This document shows, one piece after another, positions 1 through 9,733 of a DNA stretch of 64,000 bases (its first letter is position 1; each line of letters opens with the position of its first letter). The position numbers and the translations under genes were made by a program. Origin of the DNA: Streptomyces venezuelae (GTDB lineage Bacteria; Actinomycetota; Actinomycetes; Streptomycetales; Streptomycetaceae); NCBI RefSeq assembly GCF_008642275.1, contig NZ_CP029189.1:2920001-2984000 (forward strand), given 5' to 3'. Under the pieces are notes generated by a model that made no database searches, was not told the origin of the DNA, and was given only the letters and a program-made list of their open reading frames with translations.

Positions 1-80
1 TCCCAGGTCCCCTGGCTGCTGCCTATTCCTAGTGTGGTCAGCTTGGCAGACTGGAGCCCGTAGGGGCGGGGGCAGGTCAC
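1..80. other. Upstream region, no gene called
   Basis: The first 80 bases hold no supported gene. A weak Streptomyces-like -10 (TAGTGT, 30-35) could serve the RDD gene, but no convincing -35 lies in front of it. A divergent neighbour outside the window may share this region. Confidence 0.3.
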
Positions 81-1007
81 ATGAGAGGTGCTGTGGTGAG
101 CGATCTGGTGACGGGGGACGCGGTCGTCCTGGGGCTCAGGCCCGCGCGGCTGCCGAGCCGCGGGCTGGCGATCCTCCTCGACCTGGCCGTGTACGTCACC
201 GGATACGTACTCATATCCGTCGGGCTGACCATGGCCACCGCCTCGCTGGACGATGCCGCGCAGGCGGCCGTGGGGGTGGCCGGCTTCCTGCTGTTCCTGG
301 TGGGCGTGCCGATCGCGGTGGAAACGCTGTCCCACGGGCGTTCGCTCGGCAAGCTCGCCTGCGGGCTGCGGGTCGTACGGGACGACGGCGGCCCGATCCG
401 GTTCCGGCACGCTCTGGTGCGCGGGGCGATGGGGATCGTGGAGCTGATCCTGACCTTCGGGTCGATCGCGTGCATCGCCTCGCTGGTGTCGGCGCGGGGG
501 CGGCGCCTCGGGGACGTGTTCGCGGGCACGCTGGTGGTCCGGGAGCGGGTGCCGGGGACCCGGGTGATGCCGGTGCCTCCGCCGCCGCCGTGGCTGGCCG
601 GGCGGTTCACGGGGCTGGACCTGTCCGCGGTGCCGGATGGTCTGTGGCTGGCCGTGCGCCAGTACCTGACGCGGATGAACCAGCTGGATCCGCAGGTGGG
701 TGCCGCGATGGCGGCGCGCCTCGCGGACGATCTGGTGGCGCGTACGGGGGCGCCGCCGCCGGCCGGGGTGCCGGCCGCCGCGTTCCTGATGGCCGTGGTG
801 CACGAGCGGCAGTCGCGGGATGCCGCCCGGGCGTTCGCAGCCGGGCCTGCTCCTGCGTCGATGCCCGTGGCGATGCCCGTGCCCGGACCGGTGCCCGTGC
901 CCGGACCGGTGCCGGGGCCCGTCGCGGCGCCGGTCCCCCACGTGGCTCCCGCGCCCGTGGCGCCCGTGGAGGTTCCGCGGGCCGGCGGGTTCGCGCCGCC
1001 CGCCTGA
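81..1007 (+). CDS. RDD family integral membrane protein
   Basis: A 308-residue protein with an RDD-type domain in the first ~160 residues. The family's Arg and Asp signatures are visible: an Arg in the first helix region (SRGLAILLDLAVYV), then GRSLGKLACGLRVV and RRLGDVFAGTLVV. Three hydrophobic helices fall near residues 28-48, 58-78 and 113-133. The C-terminal half is soluble-looking and ends in a Pro/Val-rich tail of repeated PVPGPV units. RDD proteins are membrane proteins of mostly unknown function, some proposed as transporters. The ATG at 81 has a close AGG; an alternative GTG at 96 has AGAGG seven bases upstream and may be the true start. The stop lies three bases from the stop of the convergent next gene. 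Confidence 0.85.
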   Translation: MRGAVVSDLVTGDAVVLGLRPARLPSRGLAILLDLAVYVTGYVLISVGLTMATASLDDAAQAAVGVAGFLLFLVGVPIAVETLSHGRSLGKLACGLRVVRDDGGPIRFRHALVRGAMGIVELILTFGSIACIASLVSARGRRLGDVFAGTLVVRERVPGTRVMPVPPPPPWLAGRFTGLDLSAVPDGLWLAVRQYLTRMNQLDPQVGAAMAARLADDLVARTGAPPPAGVPAAAFLMAVVHERQSRDAARAFAAGPAPASMPVAMPVPGPVPVPGPVPGPVAAPVPHVAPAPVAPVEVPRAGGFAPPA

Positions 1008-1010
1008 GGA

Positions 1011-1631
1011 TCACTGTTCCTCGAAGGCCGAGGGCGGTGTCTCCAGGTGTTCGAGTTCGACGCCGGGAGCCGAGAGCACCACGTCCCCGGCGATGTGGAT
1101 CGTGTGGACCTCTCCGGTGTCCAGTGCGCTGACCTGGTACTCGTCCACCAGCAACGGGCCGCTGTCCGTGGGGTGTTCCTGGCGGGCCACGAGGGCCCAG
1201 GCCTGGTCGACCGTACGGGGCGCCAGTACCGGATCGGTGAGCGCCAGGAGCCGGACGCGGGTGGCGGGGGCGCCGGGGGTCAGGCGCAACAGGCGGGCCG
1301 TGGCGACGAGGAAGGCCGGTGAGGTGCCGGTGAAGCCGGGGGCGGCGATGTTGCCCTCGGTGGCCTCGGTGCCGGTGGGGTCGGTGCGGACCCAGGTGAC
1401 GCCGTCGATGGCGGCGCCGCGTACCTGCCAGCTCGCGGCGTTGACCTCCATGCGGATGGGGCGGCCCAGTTCGTCGATCGCGAGGTCGACGGAACCGCGG
1501 TGGTCCCCGTCCGGGCCGGTGAGCTGGGAGACGTAGCGCCAGCCCGAGGGGCCGGGGGCGCAGTGGAAGTGCTCCTCGCCGAGCGGGGTGTGGTCGTGCG
1601 GGTCGTGGAGCGAGTAGCGGCCGCGGGGCAT
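1011..1631 (-). CDS. Conserved hypothetical protein
   Basis: I do not recognise a named domain in this ~206-residue protein. It is mostly short polar beta-like stretches, with no signal peptide or membrane helix. It begins MPRGRYSLHDPHDHTPLGEE and has regularly spaced Trp and His residues. The frame is open 28 codons further upstream, but that extension is low-complexity and overlaps the sahH terminator. The ATG at 1631 is preceded by a GAAGAG stretch at a workable distance and is preferred. The gene is read in the same direction as sahH, behind a strong hairpin, so it is probably transcribed separately or by read-through. Confidence 0.7.
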   Translation of the reverse strand: MPRGRYSLHDPHDHTPLGEEHFHCAPGPSGWRYVSQLTGPDGDHRGSVDLAIDELGRPIRMEVNAASWQVRGAAIDGVTWVRTDPTGTEATEGNIAAPGFTGTSPAFLVATARLLRLTPGAPATRVRLLALTDPVLAPRTVDQAWALVARQEHPTDSGPLLVDEYQVSALDTGEVHTIHIAGDVVLSAPGVELEHLETPPSAFEEQ

Positions 1632-1678
1632 GGTGCGCACTCTTCTTCGGGTCGATGGGGAGTCGATGGGGATACGGG

Positions 1679-1710
1679 GCAGGCCCCCGGCACGGGTGCC
1701 GGGGGCCTGC
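1679..1710 (-). terminator. Terminator downstream of sahH
   Basis: A perfect 14-bp stem (1679-1692 with 1697-1710) has a four-base loop. It sits 36 bases after the sahH stop on the minus strand. There is no T-run, as is usual for Streptomyces terminators. Confidence 0.8.
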
Positions 1711-1745
1711 TTCACGTTCTGCCGGTGCTGCTGATCAGGTGTGGA

Positions 1746-3182
<1,437 letters not shown>

Positions 3183-3350
3183 GGGTGCTGCTCCTCATGG
3201 TTCGAGAGGTGGGTACGGCTGGTCCGTGCGCCGTCCTGGGGACGGGACACCGAGCACAGTCCGTCGGGGGTCCTCTCTCCCCTCGGCCGGTCGCAGGGAC
3301 CGCCCGACCCGCCATCAGCAGCGACGCCTGACACTGGGCACGAATCTACA
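3183..3350 (-). promoter_or_regulatory. sahH 5' leader with candidate -10 and hairpins
   Basis: A TAGATT hexamer (minus strand, 3348-3343) is a plausible -10, though the -35 is poor. The transcribed leader would contain CCGAG (3286-3282) able to pair with CUCGG (3254-3250), and a CCGTCC/GGACGG hairpin nearer the gene. The pairing recalls the outer helix of the SAH riboswitch, but the conserved GCGCUGC core of that class is not visible. A riboswitch is therefore not called. Confidence 0.3.
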
Positions 3351-3625
3351 CCGACCGGCGGAGTCTGCCCCAGTCGGCGGGGGAACTGGCCGCGTCTTTC
3401 GGCCGGGCCGTGCGACGTTCTCCCCGGGGCCTCGCGGTCGTGCCGACGAGTGCCGGGGGGGCCGGTGCCGCTGTCGCGCAGGGTGGTGGGCGGCGGAGTT
3501 CCCCGTGGGCCGGTGGGCCCCCCTCCGGCGGTTCTCCCGCCGGTGCGAGGACCCGTCGGCGGACCTGTCCTGACCTGCCCGTACAGTTCGGCCGCACATC
3601 GGATCGAACAGAACAGGGGCGGGGT
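3351..3625. other. Divergent intergenic region, sahH / signal peptidase-like gene
   Basis: About 275 bases rich in C-runs and short repeats. The plus-strand frame of the downstream gene stays open here, but the translation is low-complexity Gly/Arg/Pro, so it is treated as non-coding. Confidence 0.5.
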
Positions 3626-4354
3626 ATGGGAGAGCAGGGCCGGGTACCGGGACGGCGACTCGGGTTGGTGTCGGTGTCGCTGCTGGTGGCGGGTGCGCTT
3701 CTGGGCTCCGTCGGGGGTCTCGGCGGGTACTTCTTCATGACGACGAAAGCCATGCCGTCGAGCCACATGGAGCCGACCCTCCCGACGGGCTCTTCGATGG
3801 TCTTCAACCTGCTGATCACGAAGGTGGACCGCGGCGACGTGGTGCTCTTCGACTCCTCGGCCTGGGGTGAGCAGCACCAGTCCGTGGAACGGGTGGTCGC
3901 GGTGGGCGGCGACCGCATCGCCTACACGCCCGGGGACCGGACGCTCACCTTGAACGGGAAGCCGCTGGACGAGCCGTACGTCCTGGACGGCGATCCGGTC
4001 GCGGGGTCGCCCGGCGCCTTCAGCGTGAGGGTGCCCGAGGGCCGGCTGTTCGTGCTGGGCGACCACCGCGGCAACTCCGACGACTCCCGTTTCCGGTTCG
4101 AGGTGGCGGAGGGCGGGACCGTGCCCGTGTCGGACGTGGCGGGCGCGCTCGTCGACGAGGACGATCCGCTGCTCGTCGGCCTGCGGTCCGCGGCGCTCGC
4201 CGGCGTCGGGGTGCTGGCTGCCGGTGCGTTGTCCGGTGCCGCCGCGCTGTGGCTCCGCCGCCGGGCGGCGGCGGACCCGGTGCACCCGGCGTACGCGGGA
4301 CTGGTTCCGCCGCCGGGGTCCGAGGGCTCGGGGTCCGAGGGCTCGGGGGTCTGA
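3626..4354 (+). CDS. Signal peptidase I-like protein (S26 family), atypical active site
   Basis: A 242-residue protein with an N-terminal membrane segment (~12-37), an S26 periplasm-type domain and a second C-terminal hydrophobic segment (~175-205). The nucleophile motif is present: Ser46 in S-H-M-E-P-T. So are the RGDVVLF box and the GDHRGNSDDSR box. At the usual Lys general-base position (family pattern K-R-V-x-G-x-x-G-D) the sequence is V-E88-R-V-V-A-V-G-G-D, and the codon is GAA. Known family members use Ser/Lys, or Ser/His in the ER type, so activity is doubtful or altered. The start ATG at 3626 follows a GGGGCGGGG stretch. The C-terminus ends in SEGSG repeats encoded by direct repeats. 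Confidence 0.85.
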   Translation: MGEQGRVPGRRLGLVSVSLLVAGALLGSVGGLGGYFFMTTKAMPSSHMEPTLPTGSSMVFNLLITKVDRGDVVLFDSSAWGEQHQSVERVVAVGGDRIAYTPGDRTLTLNGKPLDEPYVLDGDPVAGSPGAFSVRVPEGRLFVLGDHRGNSDDSRFRFEVAEGGTVPVSDVAGALVDEDDPLLVGLRSAALAGVGVLAAGALSGAAALWLRRRAAADPVHPAYAGLVPPPGSEGSGSEGSGV

Positions 4355-4388
4355 GGCTCCGGGGTCTGAAGGCTCCGCGCGGTACGCC

Positions 4389-4424
4389 GAAGGCCCCCGC
4401 GGGCTGCTGCTCGCGGGGGCCTTC
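4389..4424. terminator. Bidirectional terminator
   Basis: A perfect 13-bp stem, GAAGGCCCCCGCG with CGCGGGGGCCTTC, and a 10-base loop lie between two convergent genes. It can serve both. Confidence 0.85.
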
Positions 4425-4436
4425 GCCGTAGGTGGG

Positions 4437-5360
4437 TTACCGGGCGGCTTCGGGTCGGTAGATGTCCGGCTCCAGGTAGATCACCCGGGCGATCGGGACC
4501 GCCTCGCGGATGCGGGCCTCGGCGGCGTTGATCGCGTCGGCGACCTGGGTCGCGGTGTCGTTGCCCTCGACCGCGATCTTCGCGGCGACGAGCAGTTCCT
4601 CGGGGCCCAGGTGCAGGGTGCGCATGTGGATCACGCGGGTGACGACGTCCCCGTCGACGACGGCGGCCTTGATCTTCTCGACGTCCTCGACGCCCGCGGC
4701 CTCACCGAGCAGCAGCGACTTCGTCTCCGCGGCCAGGACGATCGCGATGAGGATGAGCAGCACACCGATGCACAGGGTGCCGATGCCGTCCCAGATGCCG
4801 TCGCCGGTCAGCAGGGCGAGGCCGACACCGCCGAGGGCCAGGACCAGACCGACGAGGGCGCCGAAGTCCTCCAGGAGGACGACGGGCAGCTCGGGGGCCT
4901 TGGCCCGCCGGATGAACTGGGTCCACGTGAGCTTGCCGCGGATCTCGTTCGACTCCTTGATGGCGGTCCGGAAGGAGAAGGACTCGGCGATGATCGCGAA
5001 GACCAGGACGCCCACCGGCCAGTACCAGGCCTCGATGGGGTGCGGCTCGTGGATCTTCTCGTAGCCCTCGTAGATGGCGAACATGCCGCCGACGGTGAAG
5101 AGCACGATGGAGACCAGGAAGGCGTAGATGTAGCGCTCGCGCCCGTACCCGAAGGGGTGTTGCGGCGTCGCCTCGCGCTGGGCCTTCTTGCCGCCGAGGA
5201 GCAGGAGTCCCTGGTTCCCGGAGTCGGCCAGCGAGTGGACGCTTTCCGCGAGCATCGACGAGGAGCCGCTGAACAGGAATGCCACGAATTTGGCTACAGC
5301 GATGGCGAGGTTGGCGGCGAGTGCCGCCACGATCGCCTTGGTACCGCCCGACGCGCTCAT
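4437..5360 (-). CDS. Cation diffusion facilitator family transporter
   Basis: A 307-residue membrane protein of the CDF family, which exports divalent metals such as Zn2+ in exchange for protons. Helix 2 carries AESVHSLADSGNQ, with the His and Asp metal ligands, followed by HPFGYGRERYIY. A later helix carries LLEDFGALVGL with a third Asp. Five or six hydrophobic helices precede a soluble C-terminal domain of ~90 residues. The HSLADSGNQ/HPFGYGRER pattern is like the SLC30A9-type subgroup, so the substrate is not certain. The ATG at 5360 follows an AGGAAGGA stretch. The gene is convergent with the signal peptidase-like gene and upstream of no obvious partner. Confidence 0.92.
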   Translation of the reverse strand: MSASGGTKAIVAALAANLAIAVAKFVAFLFSGSSSMLAESVHSLADSGNQGLLLLGGKKAQREATPQHPFGYGRERYIYAFLVSIVLFTVGGMFAIYEGYEKIHEPHPIEAWYWPVGVLVFAIIAESFSFRTAIKESNEIRGKLTWTQFIRRAKAPELPVVLLEDFGALVGLVLALGGVGLALLTGDGIWDGIGTLCIGVLLILIAIVLAAETKSLLLGEAAGVEDVEKIKAAVVDGDVVTRVIHMRTLHLGPEELLVAAKIAVEGNDTATQVADAINAAEARIREAVPIARVIYLEPDIYRPEAAR

Positions 5361-5432
5361 GGGTGCAGGGTGTCCTTCCTAGCCACTGACTACCGGCCGC
5401 ACATTGTTGCAGCCGGTGGGAGGGACGCTACG

Positions 5433-6590
5433 TCAGACCACCACAGTCGCCCGGAAGATCGTCCCGCTTCCGGACAGTTCGACCTTTTCGCCCGCCGGTA
5501 CGAAGACCGACTCCCCGGGGGTCAGGGTCAGTTCGCCGGCCTGCGGGGAGCCGGCGGTGCAGAGCAGGATCTGCGGGGTGTCGTGCGGGAGCACACGGGA
5601 CGCGCCGCCGGGCGCGAGGAGGAAGCGGGACAGCCGGAACTCGTCGATGGGGGTCTCGTAGACCTCCTCGGCGTCGCCCTCGGGGCGCATCAGGTTCGGG
5701 TCGCCCGGTTCGAACTTCGCGATCTTCAACAGCTCGGGCACGTCCACGTGTTTGGGGGTCAGCCCGGCCCGCAGCACGTTGTCCGAGTTGGCCAGCAACT
5801 CGACGCCGAGGCCGTCGATGTAGGCGTGCGGGACGCCGGCGCCGAGGAACATCGCCTCGCCGGGCTGGAGCCGTACGTGGTTGAGCAGCATCGCCGCGAC
5901 CACTCCGGGGTCGCCCGGGAAGTGGTGCACCAGCGTGGCGTACGGGGTGTACCGGCCGCCCAGGCGTGTGACGGCGGCGGCGACCTCGTGCACGGTGCGG
6001 GCCATCTCGGCGCGGTCCGCGGTGAGTACGGCCGTCAGCATCTCGCGCAGTGCGGCCTCTTCGGGGTGCGCGCGCAGCAGGTCGACGTACGGCTTGAGGC
6101 TGTCGACCTCCAGGCCCGCGAGGAGCTCGGCGGCCTCCAGCGGCGGGCGGAAGCCGCAGAGACCGTCGAACGCGGTGAGCGCGCAGATCATTTCGGGCTT
6201 GTGGTTGGGGTCCTTGTAGTTGCGGTGGTCCGCGTCGATCGGGACCCCGCGGCGCTCCTCGTCCTCGAACCCCGCCCGGGCCTGCTCCCGGTCGGGGTGC
6301 ACCTGGAGGGACAGCGGGGCACCGGCTGCGAGGATCTTGAACAGGAAGGGCAGCCGGGGGCCGAACCTGGCGACCGTGGCGGCACCCAGCTCGCCTTCGG
6401 GATCGGCGGCGATGACGTCCGAGAGCGCCTGCGCGCCCGCTCCCCGGTCGAGGCGGGAGGGGGCGCCCGGGTGGGCTCCCATCCACATCTCTGCCTGGGG
6501 CTCACCGGTGGGTTCGACACCGAGGAGCGCGGGGATGGCCGTGGTGGATCCCCAGGCGTAGGGGCGGATCGTGTTCGTCAGGCGGTCCAT
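5433..6590 (-). CDS. manA: Mannose-6-phosphate isomerase, class I
   Basis: A 385-residue zinc-dependent type I phosphomannose isomerase converting fructose-6-phosphate and mannose-6-phosphate. Zn ligands are visible in LSLQVHPDREQA (Gln and His), in HKPEMICAL (Glu) and in GVPHAYIDGLG (His). The N-terminus, MDRLTNTIRPYAWGSTTAI, is family-typical and fixes the start at 6590, which has AGGAAG ahead of it. The much longer open frame upstream is not coding. It belongs with the SIS-domain gene and manB to a mannose-phosphate supply block, presumably feeding GDP-mannose for wall glycans and glycosylation. Confidence 0.96.
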   Translation of the reverse strand: MDRLTNTIRPYAWGSTTAIPALLGVEPTGEPQAEMWMGAHPGAPSRLDRGAGAQALSDVIAADPEGELGAATVARFGPRLPFLFKILAAGAPLSLQVHPDREQARAGFEDEERRGVPIDADHRNYKDPNHKPEMICALTAFDGLCGFRPPLEAAELLAGLEVDSLKPYVDLLRAHPEEAALREMLTAVLTADRAEMARTVHEVAAAVTRLGGRYTPYATLVHHFPGDPGVVAAMLLNHVRLQPGEAMFLGAGVPHAYIDGLGVELLANSDNVLRAGLTPKHVDVPELLKIAKFEPGDPNLMRPEGDAEEVYETPIDEFRLSRFLLAPGGASRVLPHDTPQILLCTAGSPQAGELTLTPGESVFVPAGEKVELSGSGTIFRATVVV

Positions 6591-6627
6591 CGTCGTCTTC
6601 CTGGATAGAGCTGGGTACTTCAGTGCC

Positions 6628-7761
6628 TCAGCTGTGTCCGCCGGAAGCCAACGCCAGGTAGGCGGTGGCGAAATCGGTGACGGCGAGGAGTTCGGCGAGC
6701 TGCTCCAGTTCGACGCCCTCCTCCGGTTCGAGCTCGCTGACGGCCGTGTCGTGGCTGTGGGCGAGCTCGCGTGCGGCGGGGGCGGCGGTGAGCCCGCCGG
6801 TCGGCCGGTCACGCAGCAGGACGATGCGGGCGCGAAGGGCCTGGGGCTCTTCGACCCGGTCACGGAAGAAGTCGTCGGGGTCCGCGCCGGCGGCGAAGGA
6901 TCCGGCGAGCAGGATGCCGTGGGCGGGCAGCGCCTCGGGGAGTACGGCGGCCAGTGCGGGGCGGCCGGCGAGCTCGGCGAGGGTGGCGGCGAACCGGCGG
7001 CCCGCGGGGGCGGCGCCGGTGCCCTCGCTCCAGATGAGCGGGAGGGAGTCGGCCAGCTCGGCGGCGAGGGTCTTGGCGGGGTTGGAGTAGGTGGCGATGG
7101 CGGGCCCGCAGCGTTCGGCCGTCCGGTCGAGCCGGTCGGCGACGAGCTGCAGGGTGTCGGGGGCGGCGGTGATCAGGCCGACCCTGTCGAGGAGCAGCAG
7201 CAACGGCGTCAGCAGGGCCCACAGGGCGCCGGGTCCGGCCGCGGCGGACTCGTCGTACTCCTGGTACGGGGCCTTGGCCATCGGTACGAGGAGCCCGTGC
7301 GCGCCGTCCACCGCCTCGCTCAGCGGTGAGCGCTCGGGGGCGACGGCGACGACGGTGCAGCCGCGCCGGTACGCCTGCTCGGCGAGGACGGCGAGCCCGG
7401 GCTCGGTGCCGTCGGTGGTGGCGATGAGCAGCAGGTCGACGGGTCCGGCCCAGCCGGGCAGGGTCCAGCGCAGTGCGCCGGCCGCGTGGGCGACGCCGGT
7501 GGGGTCGAGCCGGATGACGGGCGCGGAGGCTCCGGCGAGGGCGCCGAGGAGGTCGGCGACGCCGGTGGCGGCGGTGCCGGGCCCGGCGATCAGGACGGTA
7601 CGCGGGCGGCCGTCGGGGCGCAGCTCGGCGAGACCGGCCTCGCTCGCGTGGCGAGCGGCGGTTCGGACTCTGGCTCCGGCCTCGGCCGCACCGCGGAGCA
7701 GGCCCCGGCGGTCGACGCGGGCGAGATCGTCCGGTGCGTCGAGGAGCGACTCGTCGAGCAT
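6628..7761 (-). CDS. SIS-domain protein, phosphoglucose/phosphomannose isomerase-like
   Basis: A ~377-residue protein with two sugar-isomerase (SIS)-like halves. The first is near residues 50-190 (TVLIAGPGTAATGVADLLGA, then DLLLIATTDGTEPGL). The second is near 215-370, with IATYSNPAKTLAAELADSLP and PLIWSEGTGAAPAGRRFA, resembling the C-terminal domain of bifunctional PGI/PMI enzymes. Sandwiched between manA and manB, it probably acts on a hexose phosphate, but actinobacterial members of this group are often left unannotated. The start at 7761 (MLDESLLDAPDD) has GGAGG five bases upstream. The gap to manA is 37 bases, so co-transcription is likely. Confidence 0.8.
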   Translation of the reverse strand: MLDESLLDAPDDLARVDRRGLLRGAAEAGARVRTAARHASEAGLAELRPDGRPRTVLIAGPGTAATGVADLLGALAGASAPVIRLDPTGVAHAAGALRWTLPGWAGPVDLLLIATTDGTEPGLAVLAEQAYRRGCTVVAVAPERSPLSEAVDGAHGLLVPMAKAPYQEYDESAAAGPGALWALLTPLLLLLDRVGLITAAPDTLQLVADRLDRTAERCGPAIATYSNPAKTLAAELADSLPLIWSEGTGAAPAGRRFAATLAELAGRPALAAVLPEALPAHGILLAGSFAAGADPDDFFRDRVEEPQALRARIVLLRDRPTGGLTAAPAARELAHSHDTAVSELEPEEGVELEQLAELLAVTDFATAYLALASGGHS

Positions 7762-7850
7762 GGCGGCCTCCGGCGGTGTTGACGGATCCAGGGTGGCGGA
7801 ATCGGTCTCAGCGTCTGCGTCTGCCCTTGCTTCTGCGGGCGCGGCAGGGG

Positions 7851-8036
7851 TCAGGCGGGGCGGCGGGCCTCGTCCACGAGGAGCACGGGGATGCCGTCGC
7901 GCACCGGGTACGCGAGGCCGCAGTCCTGGCCGGTGCAGATCAGTTCGGGCGTCGTCTCGTCGGCCGACTTGTCCTGGAGGGGCGAGTGGCAGGCGGGGCA
8001 GGCCAGGATCTGCAGGAGACCGGCTTCGAGCGGCAT
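7851..8036 (-). CDS. Trm112 family small zinc-ribbon protein
   Basis: A 61-residue protein (68 if the upstream ATG at 8057 is used) with CPAC and, 23 residues on, CTGQDC, giving four Cys for one zinc. The YPVRDGIPVLLVDEA ending is typical of the bacterial YcaR/Trm112 group. The ATG at 8036 has AAGGGA eight bases upstream and is preferred. Trm112 proteins activate methyltransferases in eukaryotes; the bacterial role is unclear. In Streptomyces it is commonly next to manB and the SIS gene, as here, and appears to belong to the same transcription unit. Confidence 0.85.
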   Translation of the reverse strand: MPLEAGLLQILACPACHSPLQDKSADETTPELICTGQDCGLAYPVRDGIPVLLVDEARRPA

Positions 8037-8127
8037 GGGGCGATTCCCTTCGGGCATGTGGGTGGGGCGAGGTCAGCGTACCGCCGAGTCCTCGCCGATG
8101 CGGTGTCGTGGGGGCGTTGTTGGCCCT

Positions 8128-8172
8128 GGAGCCGCAGCTCGGGCGGCGGTCCGCCCGAGCGGGCGCGGCTCC
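8128..8172 (-). terminator. Nested inverted repeat after manB
   Basis: Two nested perfect stems, GGAGCCGC/GCGGCTCC outside and CTCGGGCGG/CCGCCCGAG inside, lie between manB and the Trm112 gene. This is probably a terminator or an mRNA-stabilising hairpin. Confidence 0.55.
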
Positions 8173-8216
8173 GGAGGAACCCGGCTCCGCCGGGCACCGG
8201 ACTCCGCCGGGACCAG

Positions 8217-8241
8217 CGCCTCGAACGCCGGCGAGGCTGGA
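8217..8241. repeat. Dispersed GC-rich intergenic repeat, copy 1
   Basis: A CGCCTCGAACGCCGGCGAGG element followed by CTGGA, with an internal GCCTC/GAGGC dyad. Near-identical copies occur at 37507-37531 and 52037-52062, and a shorter one at 37541-37563. All lie between genes. Confidence 0.7.
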
Positions 8242-8284
8242 CATGCGGAGCCCGGATACCGGGTGTGGGTCGGGCCCGGTGGGG

Positions 8285-9655
8285 TCAGGCGCGGATGAGG
8301 GCGAGGGCCTCGTCGCGGACCTTGGCGAGGGTGGCCTCGTCCCGGGCCTCCACGTTCAGGCGCAGCAGCGGCTCGGTGTTGGAGGCGCGGACGTTGAACC
8401 ACCAGTCGGCCGCCGTCACCGTCAGGCCGTCCAGCTCGTCCAGTTCGACGCCCTCGGCGTCGCGGAAGGCGGCCTTCACCGCCGCCACGCGTCCCACCTG
8501 GTCGTCGACCGTGGAGTTGATCTCCCCCGAGCCCGCGTACCGGTCGTAGGAGGCCACCAGCTCGGACAGGGGACCGTCCTGGCCGCCCAGGGCCGCGAGG
8601 ACGTGCAGAGCGGCCAGCATGCCGGTGTCCGCGTTCCAGAAGTCCTTGAAGTAGTAGTGCGCCGAGTGCTCGCCGCCGAAGATGGCGCCGGTCCTGGCCA
8701 TCTCCTCCTTGATGAACGAGTGGCCGACGCGGGTGCGGACCGGGGTGCCGCCGTTCTCGCGGACGACCTCGGGCACGGACCAGGAGGTGATCAGGTTGTG
8801 GATCACGGTGCCCGTGCCGCCGTTGCGGGCCAGCTCGCGCGCCGCGACCAGCGCGGTGATCGCCGACGGGGAGACGCCCTCGCCGCGCTCGTCGACGATG
8901 AAGCAGCGGTCGGCGTCGCCGTCGAAGGCGATGCCGAGGTCGGCGCCCTCGGCCCGGACGCGGGCCTGCAGGTCCACGATGTTCTTCGGGTCCAGCGGGT
9001 TGGCCTCGTGGTTCGGGAACGTCCCGTCCAGCTCGAAGTACATCGGGACGAGGTCCAGGGGCAGACCCTCGAAGACCGTGGGGACGGTGTGGCCGCCCAT
9101 GCCGTTGCCCGCGTCGACGACGACCTTGAGCGGCCGGATGGCGGTCAGGTCGACGAGGCCGCGCAGGTGGGCGGCGTAGCCGGGGAGGGAGTCCTGCTCG
9201 GTGACGGTGCCGGGGACCGTGCCGGCGGGGATCGCCGGGGCGCCCGTGTCCGACCACTGCTCGACCAGCTCGCGGATCTGCGAGAGGCCGGTGTCCTGGC
9301 CCACCGGGGCGGCACCGGCGCGGCACAGCTTGATGCCGTTGTACTTGGCCGGGTTGTGCGAGGCCGTGAACATCGCACCCGGCAGGTCCAGGGAACCGGA
9401 GGCGTAGTACAGCTGGTCCGTCGAGCACAGTCCGATCAGGGTGACGTCCACACCGCGGGCGGCCGCGCCGCGGGCGAAGGCGGCGGACAGGCCCGGGGAG
9501 GAGGGCCGCATGTCATGGCCGATCACGATCGCCGTGGCGGACGTGACCTCGACGAACGCGGCACCGAACAGCTCGGCCAGGGACTCGTCCCACTCGTCCG
9601 GGACGACACCACGCACGTCGTACGCCTTGACGATGTTCGAAAGATCTGCGGCCAC
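8285..9655 (-). CDS. manB: Phosphomannomutase/phosphoglucomutase
   Basis: A 456-residue alpha-D-phosphohexomutase interconverting mannose-6-phosphate and mannose-1-phosphate (often also glucose phosphates). The phosphoserine loop is TASHNP, the Mg loop is DGDADR, and the sugar loop is GGEHSAHYYF. The phosphate-binding C-terminus carries RASNTEPLLRLNVEA. The start is the GTG at 9655 (VAADLSNIVKAYDVRG), with AGGAGG eight bases upstream; an ATG further upstream reads a non-conserved leader. Mannose-1-phosphate would go to the guanylyltransferase at 32722. Confidence 0.95.
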   Translation of the reverse strand: MAADLSNIVKAYDVRGVVPDEWDESLAELFGAAFVEVTSATAIVIGHDMRPSSPGLSAAFARGAAARGVDVTLIGLCSTDQLYYASGSLDLPGAMFTASHNPAKYNGIKLCRAGAAPVGQDTGLSQIRELVEQWSDTGAPAIPAGTVPGTVTEQDSLPGYAAHLRGLVDLTAIRPLKVVVDAGNGMGGHTVPTVFEGLPLDLVPMYFELDGTFPNHEANPLDPKNIVDLQARVRAEGADLGIAFDGDADRCFIVDERGEGVSPSAITALVAARELARNGGTGTVIHNLITSWSVPEVVRENGGTPVRTRVGHSFIKEEMARTGAIFGGEHSAHYYFKDFWNADTGMLAALHVLAALGGQDGPLSELVASYDRYAGSGEINSTVDDQVGRVAAVKAAFRDAEGVELDELDGLTVTAADWWFNVRASNTEPLLRLNVEARDEATLAKVRDEALALIRA

Positions 9656-9733
9656 TGCCTGCCCTCCTGAGGGTCCTGTTCGGTTCAGCAAAACCTACCC
9701 TGAACCGGGAGCCGCCCTCAGGACGCGTGTGCG

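Noticed and set aside
3183..3350. SAH riboswitch upstream of sahH
   Set aside because: Only the outer helix is suggestive; the conserved core was not found, so it is reported only as a weak observation.
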